A stretch of DNA of 8,979 nucleotides from Chloroflexota bacterium (GCA_016200725.1 JACQEE010000266.1:1-8979), one strand, 5' to 3'; counted from the first letter of the stretch, positions 1-6,133 are shown. Notes: generated from the letters alone by a model not told the origin. Numbers and translations: made by a program.

Positions 1-548
1 ACCACATCGCCCGCGAGATGAAGGTCACCAAAGGTTTCATCTACTACTACTACAAGTCCAAGGCCGACATCTTCTACGAATTGCATGCGCGGGCCATGGA
101 GGACATGCGCCACGCGATACTCACCTCGATTCCGCGTGACGCCACGCCGCGGGAAAAACTGCGCGCTGCAATGGCCGCCAACATCCGCTTCATCGAAGAG
201 GGCCCGGTCTCGGGCGCGATAGCCGCGCGTACGGCATGGCTCGTGGTCAATCGCAAGTTTCCTGCGCCCTACCGCAAGAAGTTGACCGAACAGCGTGACC
301 AACTCCGCAAGATATTCGCGGGCATCCTGGAAGAAGGCATTCGCTCCGGGGTCTATCAGCCTGGAGAAGTCGATTTCGTCGTCAGGATCATCATGGGAGC
401 GCTCACGTGGCTCCCAACATGGTACCGGCCCGGCGGCAGGCTCGCTCCCGACGACGTGGGCGAGATCGTTGCACGCATGATGCGCGGCCCCTTCGAGGTG
501 AGCGAGGCGGGTCGCATCAGATCTCTGAATGGGAGGCGCACGCTATGA
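1..548 (+). CDS. TetR-family transcriptional regulator, 5' end outside window
   Basis: This is the C-terminal part of a TetR/AcrR-type repressor. The reading frame is open from base 3 and the true start lies upstream; the ATG at 18 is internal. The first visible residues (HIAREMKVTKGFIYYYYKSK) are the end of the N-terminal helix-turn-helix, where the recognition helix and the IYYYYKSK segment match the IYYYFKSK consensus of the family. The rest is an all-helical ligand-binding and dimerisation domain ending near residue 176 of the visible part, with a tryptophan-rich segment (LTWLPTWYRPGG) typical of TetR C-domains that bind acyl or aromatic effectors. The stop codon overlaps the next ATG (ATGA at 545-548), so the two genes are probably translationally coupled. 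A role controlling the nearby cupin, diiron or dehydrogenase genes is plausible but inferred only from position. Confidence 0.9.
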   Translation, partial: HIAREMKVTKGFIYYYYKSKADIFYELHARAMEDMRHAILTSIPRDATPREKLRAAMAANIRFIEEGPVSGAIAARTAWLVVNRKFPAPYRKKLTEQRDQLRKIFAGILEEGIRSGVYQPGEVDFVVRIIMGALTWLPTWYRPGGRLAPDDVGEIVARMMRGPFEVSEAGRIRSLNGRRTL

Positions 549-1129
549 CTATCCTTGCTCCGGAACGGGTCTGTCCGAAATGTCGCACGCGATTGGTGCT
601 GACCAGCGATAGCACGTGCATCATCTGCGGCTTCGCCGTCCAGCCGCCGCAGTTGGCTCCCGCGAAGGTGATGGCTCCGCCGCCGCCTGCTGCCCTGCCT
701 ATGCGCACTGTCCCTTCGGCTGCCTCCATCGATCCGGGCCTCCGCGACAAGATCATCAACAGCTACCAGTCGTACGGCCTTGTCCAGACCGCGGAAGACT
801 TCAGCATCAAGCCCTCCACGCTGGTGCTCCGCTTGAAGCGCTGGGGCGTTGCGCTGCACGGCCGAGGCTGGAAGCCCAGCCACGGCAAGGAGAACGGCGC
901 TTCGGTCTCCGCGAACGGCAACGGCGTCGTGCACACGAACGGCGTTCACGCAGCCGCTCTTTTCGCCACGCTCAAGCACATCGACCAACTAGAGAAGGCC
1001 GTACTCGAGATGGTCAAAGAGTCCGGCCAACCGAAGGATCATCAGGCCGGACGTGTCGAATTGCTGCAGAGCGTCCGGGTCATGCTTGGCCGCGACGGCT
1101 CCCACCAGGCTCAAGTCACCACCCGTTGA
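545..1129 (+). CDS. Small zinc-ribbon plus helix-turn-helix protein, unknown function
   Basis: I do not recognise this 194-residue protein. The chosen ATG overlaps the TetR stop and has a GGGAGG ribosome site at 531-536, 8 nt upstream; a longer ORF opens at 407 but would run through the TetR gene. Visible parts are: a zinc ribbon at residues 10-28 (C10-x2-C13-x11-C25-x2-C28), a proline/alanine linker at about 33-54, a predicted helix-turn-helix at about 65-100 (TAEDFSIKPSTLVLRLKRWG resembles a turn plus recognition helix), a low-complexity Asn/Gly/Val stretch at about 112-135, and a charged helix with coiled-coil character near 140-160 (HIDQLEKAVLEMVKE). It has no signal peptide or membrane segment. 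The design suggests a cytoplasmic DNA- or RNA-binding accessory protein made together with the TetR regulator; the function is inference. Confidence 0.8.
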   Translation: MTILAPERVCPKCRTRLVLTSDSTCIICGFAVQPPQLAPAKVMAPPPPAALPMRTVPSAASIDPGLRDKIINSYQSYGLVQTAEDFSIKPSTLVLRLKRWGVALHGRGWKPSHGKENGASVSANGNGVVHTNGVHAAALFATLKHIDQLEKAVLEMVKESGQPKDHQAGRVELLQSVRVMLGRDGSHQAQVTTR

Positions 1130-1153
1130 CGCATCCCCGTGGCCTCGTAGAAT
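1126..1153 (+). promoter_or_regulatory. Promoter of the cupin gene with a dyad around the -10 box
   Basis: The -35 box TTGACG (1126-1131) overlaps the stop codon of the preceding gene. After a 16-bp spacer comes the -10 box TAGAAT (1148-1153). Each matches the sigma-70 consensus at five of six positions. Transcription should start near 1160. An inverted repeat, GTGGCC at 1139-1144 and GGCCAC at 1156-1161, is centred on the -10 box and would suit a repressor operator. The module TAGAATGGGGCCA recurs almost exactly at the rsfS promoter. Confidence 0.65.
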
Positions 1154-1180
1154 GGGGCCACATCGTACGGGAGGGGTGGC

Positions 1181-2002
1181 ATGGGCATGATGACGAACAT
1201 CTTCGCACCAGTGGGGTGGACGCGGGCACAGCAGGTGGAAGGCGCCCGGGTGTGGTCCAAGGTGCTGCGGCAGTCGGATGTCGACCAGTCGCTGACGCTG
1301 TACCGCCTGGAGCCAGGCGCATCGATCCCACCGCATAGGTCGGCGTTCTCCAAGCGAGTTCTCGTGCTCGACGGCGTGGTGGAGTTTGCCTGGTACGAGC
1401 ACAAGGCCAAGACGCGCTCGTTGGTGGCCGGACGCGGCGCCCTTGTGGAGCGGCCCGCAGGCCGAGCTCCATCGTGGCGCTCGGAGCGTGGTTGCACCGT
1501 GCTCGTGGCCGGAGATCCGCCGGGCGCGCCAGCCATGACGATGGACCTGACAGCGGATGAGCGACTCGACCTGGCTGATGTCTTCGGCCCCGGCGGCTGG
1601 TATCCGACGCCGAACACCGACCTCAAGAGCAATATCCCCGGCGTCTTGAACAAGCCGCTCTATATCGAAAGCAACACGCGCAAGTGGCCGGATATGTACA
1701 TGCACCGCCAGGGCCACTCGCTCTACGCCGTCTACTTCGAGCCTGGCGCCATTTACCCGATGCACCCGCATCCCTACGCCCAGCAACTGCTCTTCCTCGC
1801 GGGCGACATGGAAGACCAGATCGTCGAGGGGCCGTTGCCTTCCGTTCATCCTTCGACAGGCTCAGGACGAACGGAAGGCATGCGCTCGGAGATGCGTGAG
1901 TATGTCTCGACGTACAGCGCCGGCTCGTTCGTCGACTACCCCTACCCGATGCGCCACGCCTCGTTCAGCAAGCATGGCTGCTGGGCGATCCTGGGAACGT
2001 AG
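1181..2002 (+). CDS. Two-domain cupin protein (bicupin)
   Basis: A 273-residue protein with two beta-barrel cupin units. The first (about residues 10-110) carries LEPGASIPPHRS, a cupin motif 1 with one visible metal-type histidine, and a motif 2-like glycine-rich segment. The second (about 165-273) has FEPGAIYPMHPHPYAQQLLF with the HxHxxxQ arrangement of a metal-binding cupin, followed by a barrel strand and PMRHASF, where the last histidine fits motif 2. The start is supported by GGGAGGGG at 1169-1176; a second ATG follows three codons later. Cupins of this layout include dioxygenases, isomerases and sensor proteins of the ChrR type, so the reaction is unknown. The gene stands alone with its own promoter. 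Residues 220-232 are encoded by a palindromic repeat lying in a loop between strands of the second barrel, which lengthens the loop without breaking the frame. Confidence 0.87.
   Translation: MGMMTNIFAPVGWTRAQQVEGARVWSKVLRQSDVDQSLTLYRLEPGASIPPHRSAFSKRVLVLDGVVEFAWYEHKAKTRSLVAGRGALVERPAGRAPSWRSERGCTVLVAGDPPGAPAMTMDLTADERLDLADVFGPGGWYPTPNTDLKSNIPGVLNKPLYIESNTRKWPDMYMHRQGHSLYAVYFEPGAIYPMHPHPYAQQLLFLAGDMEDQIVEGPLPSVHPSTGSGRTEGMRSEMREYVSTYSAGSFVDYPYPMRHASFSKHGCWAILGT
1838..1878. repeat. REP-like short palindromic repeat inside the cupin coding sequence
   Basis: The 41-bp element has arms CCTTCCGTTCATCCT (1838-1852) and AGGACGAACGGAAGG (1864-1878), which pair with a single mismatch, around TCGACAGGCTC. 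From memory, the core CCTTCGACAGGCTCAGGACGAACGG is a very widespread short palindrome, usually intergenic, in environmental bacterial genomes. Here it is read in frame as part of the cupin, giving residues around HPSTGSGRTEG. Such elements are thought to be moved by REP-associated transposases; none is present in the window. Confidence 0.85.
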
Positions 2003-2031
2003 TAGCGTCGGTCGAGTTGTGTAGCACGATT

Positions 2032-2048
2032 CGCCTCTCCTGGAGGCG
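2032..2048. repeat. Inverted repeat upstream of the diiron operon -10 box
   Basis: The dyad CGCCTC-TCCTG-GAGGCG has perfect 6-bp arms and a 5-nt centre and ends 5 bp before the -10 box at 2054. It has no T-run behind it, so it is not a standard terminator for the cupin gene, although it lies only 30 bp after the cupin stop. Its position suits an operator. A dyad of the same architecture occurs at 7536-7552. Confidence 0.5.
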
Positions 2049-2053
2049 CTGTC

Positions 2054-2059
2054 TATAAT
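2054..2059 (+). promoter_or_regulatory. -10 box of the diiron/dehydrogenase operon
   Basis: TATAAT is a perfect -10 hexamer in an otherwise GC-rich gap. No convincing -35 box stands at 16-18 bp; the best is TTCGCC at 2030-2035 with an 18-bp spacer and three matches. Transcription would begin near 2066, leaving about 17 nt before the ATG of the leader ORF and about 43 nt before the diiron ATG. Confidence 0.55.
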
Positions 2060-2082
2060 GGCGCGGCACCTGAGGTTTGCAC

Positions 2083-2112
2083 ATGCGTAGTCAGCTCTGG
2101 CTGTGGCAATGA
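2083..2112 (+). CDS. Putative nine-codon leader ORF overlapping the diiron gene start
   Basis: The ATG at 2083 follows TGAGG (2071-2075) at a 7-nt spacing, a better ribosome site than anything in front of the diiron gene. It encodes MRSQLWLWQ and stops at TGA 2110-2112, which overlaps the diiron ATG (2109-2111) as ATGA. This is the arrangement of a translationally coupled leader. Two of the nine codons are tryptophan. It could be chance, since the sequence is short; conservation in relatives would decide. Confidence 0.35.
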   Translation: MRSQLWLWQ

Positions 2113-3365
2113 ACACGGTCACGCCTGCCGGCGTCGTTGACGCCGGGACGCTTCAAGCCGCGAGCGGCCTGCTCACGCTTGTACGCAACGCTATGGAGCG
2201 CATCGCCGATGGCCAGGTCCTCGAAGTACGCGCCGCGGACTCATCGGTTTCCGAGGACCTGCGCGCCTGGTGCCGCCTAACCGGCAATCTGTTTGACGCC
2301 GAACTCGACGCCGGTCCTTCGACGCGTTTCCTCCTGCGCAAAGCCGGCGGCGCATCGAAGGCGCAATCGCCCGACTGGGGCGTGCGATTGCCTCGCCAAG
2401 CGGGCGAGGGCCCGAGCATGCGCGACTGGCTCTCCGGGCGCGTTGGCGATGTTCCTGAAGATGCCTCTACCTACCTCGGCTTCGTGCCGCGCGGTTCGGT
2501 CCCCGAGCCGGGGATGCCGGCCTATCCGTACACGCTGAACAAGCGTGACGAGGCCTGGTCGCCGTCGCTAGGCCAGGCCTACGAGCAGGCAACCTCGCGC
2601 CAGTGGCACGCGATGTCCGACGTGCCGTGGGGCCAGTTGCAGCCGTTGCCCGACGACCTCGAGCGGGCAGTCTGCCAGACGATGACCTTCCTCGCGGAGA
2701 ACGAGTACTCGGCGCTCTACATCCCGGCGAAGTTCCTGCCGCGCATCAACGCCCAGTTCGCTGAAACCGTGCTCTTTCTCGCCACGATCATCAACGACGA
2801 GGCGCGGCACATCGAGGCCTTCACCAAGCGCGCGCTTGCCAACGGCGGCGGCCTCCAGTACTCGTCGGCGCTGACTGAGCGGTCGCTGCACGGCCTCTTC
2901 GTGCAAGAGGACTACTTCCGCTCGACGTTCCTGCTCCATGTCCTCGGCGAGGGCACCTTCCTCGACCTGCTCGCTTACATCGGCAAACACGCGCCCGATC
3001 CTGTCACCGAAGACATCGTTGCCCGTGCACGCGCCGACGAAGCGCGGCACGTCGCCTACGGCATCGCCCACGTCCGCAATGTGCTCCAACACGAACCGGC
3101 TAGAGTCGACGACCTCGTCAGCGCAGCGGAGTCGCGAGCCGAGGCGCTCCAGGCGACGAGCGGCGCCAACCCCGCCGTCATGGAAGCGCTGGCCGTGCTT
3201 GCCGGTGGCGGGTCGTCTCCCGATCGTATGGCGAAGGGCTTCGTGGCGGCCCGAGACCTGTTCAAGACGATGGACGAGCACCGCGTGCAGCGCATGCTGC
3301 AGTTGGGGCTTGAGCCGTCGGTTGCCCGGAAGATTTCCGAACTGCATACGCCGAACTTCATGTAG
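2109..3365 (+). CDS. Ferritin-like diiron protein with degenerate TusA-like N-terminal domain
   Basis: A 418-residue cytoplasmic protein counted from ATG 2109; a GTG at 2103 is an alternative with no better ribosome site. Residues about 9-75 resemble a TusA/SirA sulfur-carrier fold (GQVLEV, then DLRAWCRLTG), but the CPxP active site is replaced by A17-A-S-G, so sulfur transfer by the usual cysteine is unlikely. Residues about 190-320 form a four-helix diiron bundle: E199 in ENEYSALY, E231 and H234 in DEARHIEAF, E281 in GEGTF, E311 and H314 in DEARHVAYG, a complete E/ExxH/E/ExxH ligand set. Such bundles perform O2-dependent oxidation, N-oxygenation or hydroxylation; the substrate cannot be read here. 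The acyl-CoA dehydrogenase-like gene follows 10 bp after the stop, so the two probably work on the same pathway. The ferritin-like call is firm, the TusA call moderate and the reaction unknown. Confidence 0.85.
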   Translation: MNTVTPAGVVDAGTLQAASGLLTLVRNAMERIADGQVLEVRAADSSVSEDLRAWCRLTGNLFDAELDAGPSTRFLLRKAGGASKAQSPDWGVRLPRQAGEGPSMRDWLSGRVGDVPEDASTYLGFVPRGSVPEPGMPAYPYTLNKRDEAWSPSLGQAYEQATSRQWHAMSDVPWGQLQPLPDDLERAVCQTMTFLAENEYSALYIPAKFLPRINAQFAETVLFLATIINDEARHIEAFTKRALANGGGLQYSSALTERSLHGLFVQEDYFRSTFLLHVLGEGTFLDLLAYIGKHAPDPVTEDIVARARADEARHVAYGIAHVRNVLQHEPARVDDLVSAAESRAEALQATSGANPAVMEALAVLAGGGSSPDRMAKGFVAARDLFKTMDEHRVQRMLQLGLEPSVARKISELHTPNFM

Positions 3366-3375
3366 AGGAGACTCC

Positions 3376-4521
3376 ATGCCAGCACTCACGCAGGCTCAGC
3401 AAGAAGTCCGGACCAGCGCGCGCAAGATTGCCGAGGCGACACTGCGTCCCGCCGCGGCGCAGATCGACCGCGAGCGCCGGTACCCCCGAGAGAACCTCAA
3501 GGCCATCGGCGCTGCCGGACTGATGGGCGTCCTCGTCCCGAAGACCTACGGCGGTTGCGGCGGCACGCTTACCGACCTCGCACTCGCCGGCGAGGCCTTC
3601 GGCTGGGGCTGCTCTTCGACGGCGATGTGCTTCCTGATGCACTCCTGCGGCTGCGCCGTCATCGCATCGAAGGCGACGCCGGAGCAGGGCAACAAGTGGC
3701 TGAAGGCGGCGGCGAAAGGCGATGCCATTGCGACCCTGGCCTTCAGCGAGCGAGGCAGCGGCGCCCACTTCTACGCCCCCGAGATCAAGGCTGAGCGTAA
3801 GAACGGCACATTTACCTTGAACGGCCGGAAGTCGTTCATCACCAGTGGCGGCAATGCTGGCCTCTACCCCGTCCTTGTCAACGCCTCCGGCGCCCCTGGC
3901 CTCGATTTGCTCGTCCTTACGCCCGACACACCTGGGGTCAAGTTCGAAGGGCAGTGGGACGGCATCGGCATGGCCGGTAACTCCAGCATCTCGATGACGC
4001 TGACTAACGCTGCCGTGCCTGCGGCCAGCCTGCTCGGCAAAGAGGGCGATGGCCAGGAAGTGGTCTTCAGCGTCGTTGCGCCCACCTTCCTCATCGGCCT
4101 CGCCGCGGTCAATGTCGGCATCGCGCAGGCGGCGCTCGACGCGACGATCGAGCACGCGAAGACCCGCAAGTACCCGACGGGCCAAACGCTGTCACAGGTG
4201 CAGGCCATCCAGATGTACATCGCGGGCATGAGCATCGACGTCGCGCAGACGCGTACGCTGGTGCTCGAGGCCGCGCGCGCCGCAGATGCCGGCGAGCCGA
4301 CGGCGCTGACGCTCGTGATGCAGGCGAAGATCGCCGCCACGGAGGCGGCGATGCGCGTCACCGAGACAGCTATGCAGGTCGGCGGCGGCCAGGCCTACAG
4401 CCGCGCGACGCCCATCGAGCGCTACTGGCGCGATGCCCGCGCCGGCGCCGTCATGGCCCCGACCAACGAAGTATTGAAGGAGTGGCTAGGCAAGGTGTTC
4501 ACCGGCCTGCCACTGTTCTAA
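3376..4521 (+). CDS. Acyl-CoA dehydrogenase-like flavoprotein
   Basis: A 381-residue, full-length member of the acyl-CoA dehydrogenase fold, which uses FAD to desaturate acyl thioesters or, in some branches, to monooxygenate. The ATG is set by AGAGGAG at 3364-3370. Visible landmarks are an N-terminal helical domain (1-110), LAFSERGSGAH at 121-131 and ITSGG near 155-159 in the middle beta domain that contacts flavin and substrate, and a C-terminal helical domain ending RDARAGAVMAPTNEVLKEWL. In medium-chain enzymes the catalytic glutamate lies in YEGTSEIQR; here the equivalent stretch reads M360-A-P-T-N-E-V-L, so the base appears to be alanine. Another glutamate may serve, or the enzyme may belong to the flavin-oxidase/monooxygenase branch. 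It sits between the diiron gene (10 bp) and the PhnD-like gene (13 bp), in one operon. Confidence 0.93.
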   Translation: MPALTQAQQEVRTSARKIAEATLRPAAAQIDRERRYPRENLKAIGAAGLMGVLVPKTYGGCGGTLTDLALAGEAFGWGCSSTAMCFLMHSCGCAVIASKATPEQGNKWLKAAAKGDAIATLAFSERGSGAHFYAPEIKAERKNGTFTLNGRKSFITSGGNAGLYPVLVNASGAPGLDLLVLTPDTPGVKFEGQWDGIGMAGNSSISMTLTNAAVPAASLLGKEGDGQEVVFSVVAPTFLIGLAAVNVGIAQAALDATIEHAKTRKYPTGQTLSQVQAIQMYIAGMSIDVAQTRTLVLEAARAADAGEPTALTLVMQAKIAATEAAMRVTETAMQVGGGQAYSRATPIERYWRDARAGAVMAPTNEVLKEWLGKVFTGLPLF

Positions 4522-4534
4522 CGGAGGAGTCATC

Positions 4535-5258
4535 ATGGCTGAACGACCAGTCCGAGTCGGCGCGGTAGCCTACGACCCCAAGGTGGTGACGATCTGGGAG
4601 GGTATGCGCGACTACTTCCGCGAGGCGGGCGTGCCCACGGACTACGTCCTCTTTTCGAACTACGAGGCGCAGGTGCAGGCCCTGGCCGACCGCCACATCG
4701 ACATCGCCTGGAACACCAACGTTGCCTACGTGCGCTGCGAGCAGAAGGCCAACTTCAAGTGCCAGGTGCTCGGCATGCGTAACACCGACCTCGACTTCAC
4801 CTCGCGCCTCGTCGCGCGCACCGACCGCGGTATCGCACACCTCGCAGACCTCAAGGGCAAGCGAGTCGCTGTCGGCAGCGTAGACTCCGCGCAGTCGTCA
4901 ATCATGCCGCTCTTCTACCTACGCGAGGCCGGCCTCGACCCCGAGCGAGACCTGAAGATCGCGCGCTTCGATCGCGACATCGGCAAGCATGGCGATACGG
5001 GCAACAGCGAACTCCGTCAACGGCAGCATCATCCGCTCGGTGTGGACGTCGCCAGGGTACAGCCACTGCGTTTTCACCGCGCTTCCCGACTTCGATGCCG
5101 CGCGGGCCAAGCGCTGGACGGACGCGCTCCTCAAGATGGAGTTCAACGACCTCAAGTGGCGACGCCTCATGGAGATGGAGGGTCTCACCAAGTGGCTGCC
5201 GGGCCAGAAGGACGGCTACGCCTCGGTTGTCGCGGCCATGAAGGAGATGCGCAAGTAG
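4535..5258 (+). pseudogene. PhnD-like phosphate/phosphonate-type solute-binding protein, frameshifted
   Basis: The first 159 residues (4535-5011) read as a PhnD-type periplasmic-binding-protein fold: VGAVAYDPKVVTIWEGMRDY, SNYEAQVQALADRHIDIAWN, then ADLKGKRVAVGSVDSAQSS and RDIGKHGDTGNSE. Past about 5011 this frame becomes arginine- and histidine-rich nonsense and ends at 5272. The true C-terminus continues in the +1 frame from about 5016 (NGSIIRSVWTSPGYSHCVFT) to TAG at 5256-5258. Joined, the parts give about 239 residues; I expect about 270-280, so roughly 35-40 residues are missing at the junction together with a frame change (a net loss of 3n+2 bases). The ATG has a strong GGAGGAG at 4523-4529. 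There is no signal peptide, so even an intact copy would be cytoplasmic or atypical. Either the gene is decaying or the assembly is wrong at 5005-5020. Confidence 0.82.
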
Positions 5259-5261
5259 ACG

Positions 5262-5672
5262 GTGCGGCTTGACCCGCCCGCGTACCTGTTCCTAAAATGG
5301 GGCCAGGTCACGGAGGGATGCGCCGCGCTAGAGCCGATCGAAGTTGCAAGACTGGCCGTCGACGCTGCGTCGGACAAGCAGGCGGTCGACATCGTGCTCA
5401 TGGACTTGCGCGGCCTCGCCACCTTCACCGACTACTTCGTCATCTGCTCATCCGATTCGCCGCCGCAGACCGCGGCCATCGCCAACGAAGTCCAGCGCCA
5501 GTTGCACGACAAGGGCGTGCGGCTCGGTCACCGCGAGGGCGAGACTGACTCCGGCTGGGTGCTCATGGACTTCGGCGACGTCATCGTCAATATCTTCTCG
5601 CCTACTGCGCGGCGCTACTACGATCTCGAGGGCGCGTGGAGTAAGGCGAAGCAACTCGTGCGCGTGCAGTAA
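5262..5672 (+). CDS. rsfS: Ribosomal silencing factor RsfS
   Basis: RsfS (RsfA/Iojap family) binds ribosomal protein uL14 on the 50S subunit and blocks subunit joining, lowering translation in starvation. The conserved core is clear: EVARLAVDAASDKQAVDIVL, DLRGLATFTDYFVICSSDS, GHREGETDSGWVLMDFGDVI, then NIFSPTARRYYDLEGAW. The listed GTG at 5262 is the only standard start in this frame, but the extension it adds (MRLDPPAYLFLKWGQVTEGC) is not family-like, and a good promoter at 5269-5298 lies downstream of it. Family members begin close to LEPIEVARL, which here falls on CTA 5328, so the real start is unresolved: a rare codon, a one-base indel linking ATG 5318 to the core, or the GTG. The gene ends 2 bp from the convergent ndk stop. 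Confidence 0.92.
   Translation: MRLDPPAYLFLKWGQVTEGCAALEPIEVARLAVDAASDKQAVDIVLMDLRGLATFTDYFVICSSDSPPQTAAIANEVQRQLHDKGVRLGHREGETDSGWVLMDFGDVIVNIFSPTARRYYDLEGAWSKAKQLVRVQ
5269..5298 (+). promoter_or_regulatory. Promoter of rsfS
   Basis: The -35 box TTGACC (5269-5274), an 18-bp spacer and the -10 box TAAAAT (5293-5298) each match consensus at five of six positions. Transcription would start near 5305, after the annotated GTG. The downstream bases TAAAATGGGGCCA match the cupin promoter module at 12 of 13 positions, and the half-sites ACCTG (5284-5288) and CAGGT (5304-5308) flank the -10 box. Confidence 0.55.
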
Positions 5673-5674
5673 CC

Positions 5675-6133
5675 CTACTCGATCACCCACCGCTCGATGT
5701 CGCGCTTGTAGGTCACCAATTCATTCGGCTTGAAGAACAGCGCGACTTCCTTCGCCGCGTTCTCGGGCGAGTCTGAGCCGTGCACCAGGTTCATGCCGAT
5801 GGTGAGGCCGAAGTCGCCGCGAAGGCTCCCCGGCGCCGACTTGGCCGGGTCCGTTGCCCCCATCGTCTTGCGGACGACCTCTACGGCGCGCGGCCCTTCC
5901 CACACCATCGCGACCACAGGGCTCGAGGTGATGAATTTGACGAGGCCATCGAAGAAGGGCTTGTCCTCGTGCACGGCGTAGTGCTTTCGTGCCAGCGCCA
6001 TGTCGATGTGCAGCAGTTTCAGCCCGACGAGTCGCAGGCCGGTGCGCTCGAGGCGCGTAATGATCTCGCCAGCGAGGCCGCGCTGCACGGCATCCGGCTT
6101 GGCGAGCACGAGGGTGCGTTCAGGAGTGCTCAA
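5675..6133 (-). CDS. ndk: Nucleoside diphosphate kinase
   Basis: Ndk moves the gamma-phosphate from ATP to NDPs through a phosphohistidine, balancing NTP and dNTP pools in the cytoplasm. The 152-residue protein has the family's usual length and landmarks: the N-terminal strand TLVLAKPDAVQRGL, the Kpn-loop-like region around residues 85-110 (MGATDPAKSAPGSLRGDF), and the active-site histidine H118 in NLVHGSDSPENA. The start is a TTG at 6133, chosen because GGAGGT lies 6 nt upstream (complement of 6140-6145) and the protein begins where family members do. It is the last gene of the minus-strand run tsaE-tsaB-ndk, 46 bp after tsaB. No terminator hairpin is visible before the convergent rsfS gene. 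Confidence 0.97.
   Translation of the reverse strand: MSTPERTLVLAKPDAVQRGLAGEIITRLERTGLRLVGLKLLHIDMALARKHYAVHEDKPFFDGLVKFITSSPVVAMVWEGPRAVEVVRKTMGATDPAKSAPGSLRGDFGLTIGMNLVHGSDSPENAAKEVALFFKPNELVTYKRDIERWVIE

Noticed and set aside
989..1849. Long open frame on the minus strand opposite the cupin gene
   Set aside because: It overlaps a well-supported cupin throughout, has no recognisable domain and no ribosome site; long antisense frames are expected in GC-rich DNA.
2032..2048. Rho-independent terminator after the cupin gene
   Set aside because: The hairpin is short and is followed by CTGTCTATAATGG, not a T-run; an operator role fits the position better.
2568..4185. Two long minus-strand frames (2568-3389 and 3358-4185)
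   Set aside because: They are arginine/valine-rich shadows of the diiron and dehydrogenase genes with no family-like motif.
4535..5272. Intact 245-residue PhnD-like protein
   Set aside because: The sequence after residue 159 is not family-like (RQRQHHPLGVD and onward), while the neighbouring frame holds the missing C-terminus, so an intact reading is unlikely.
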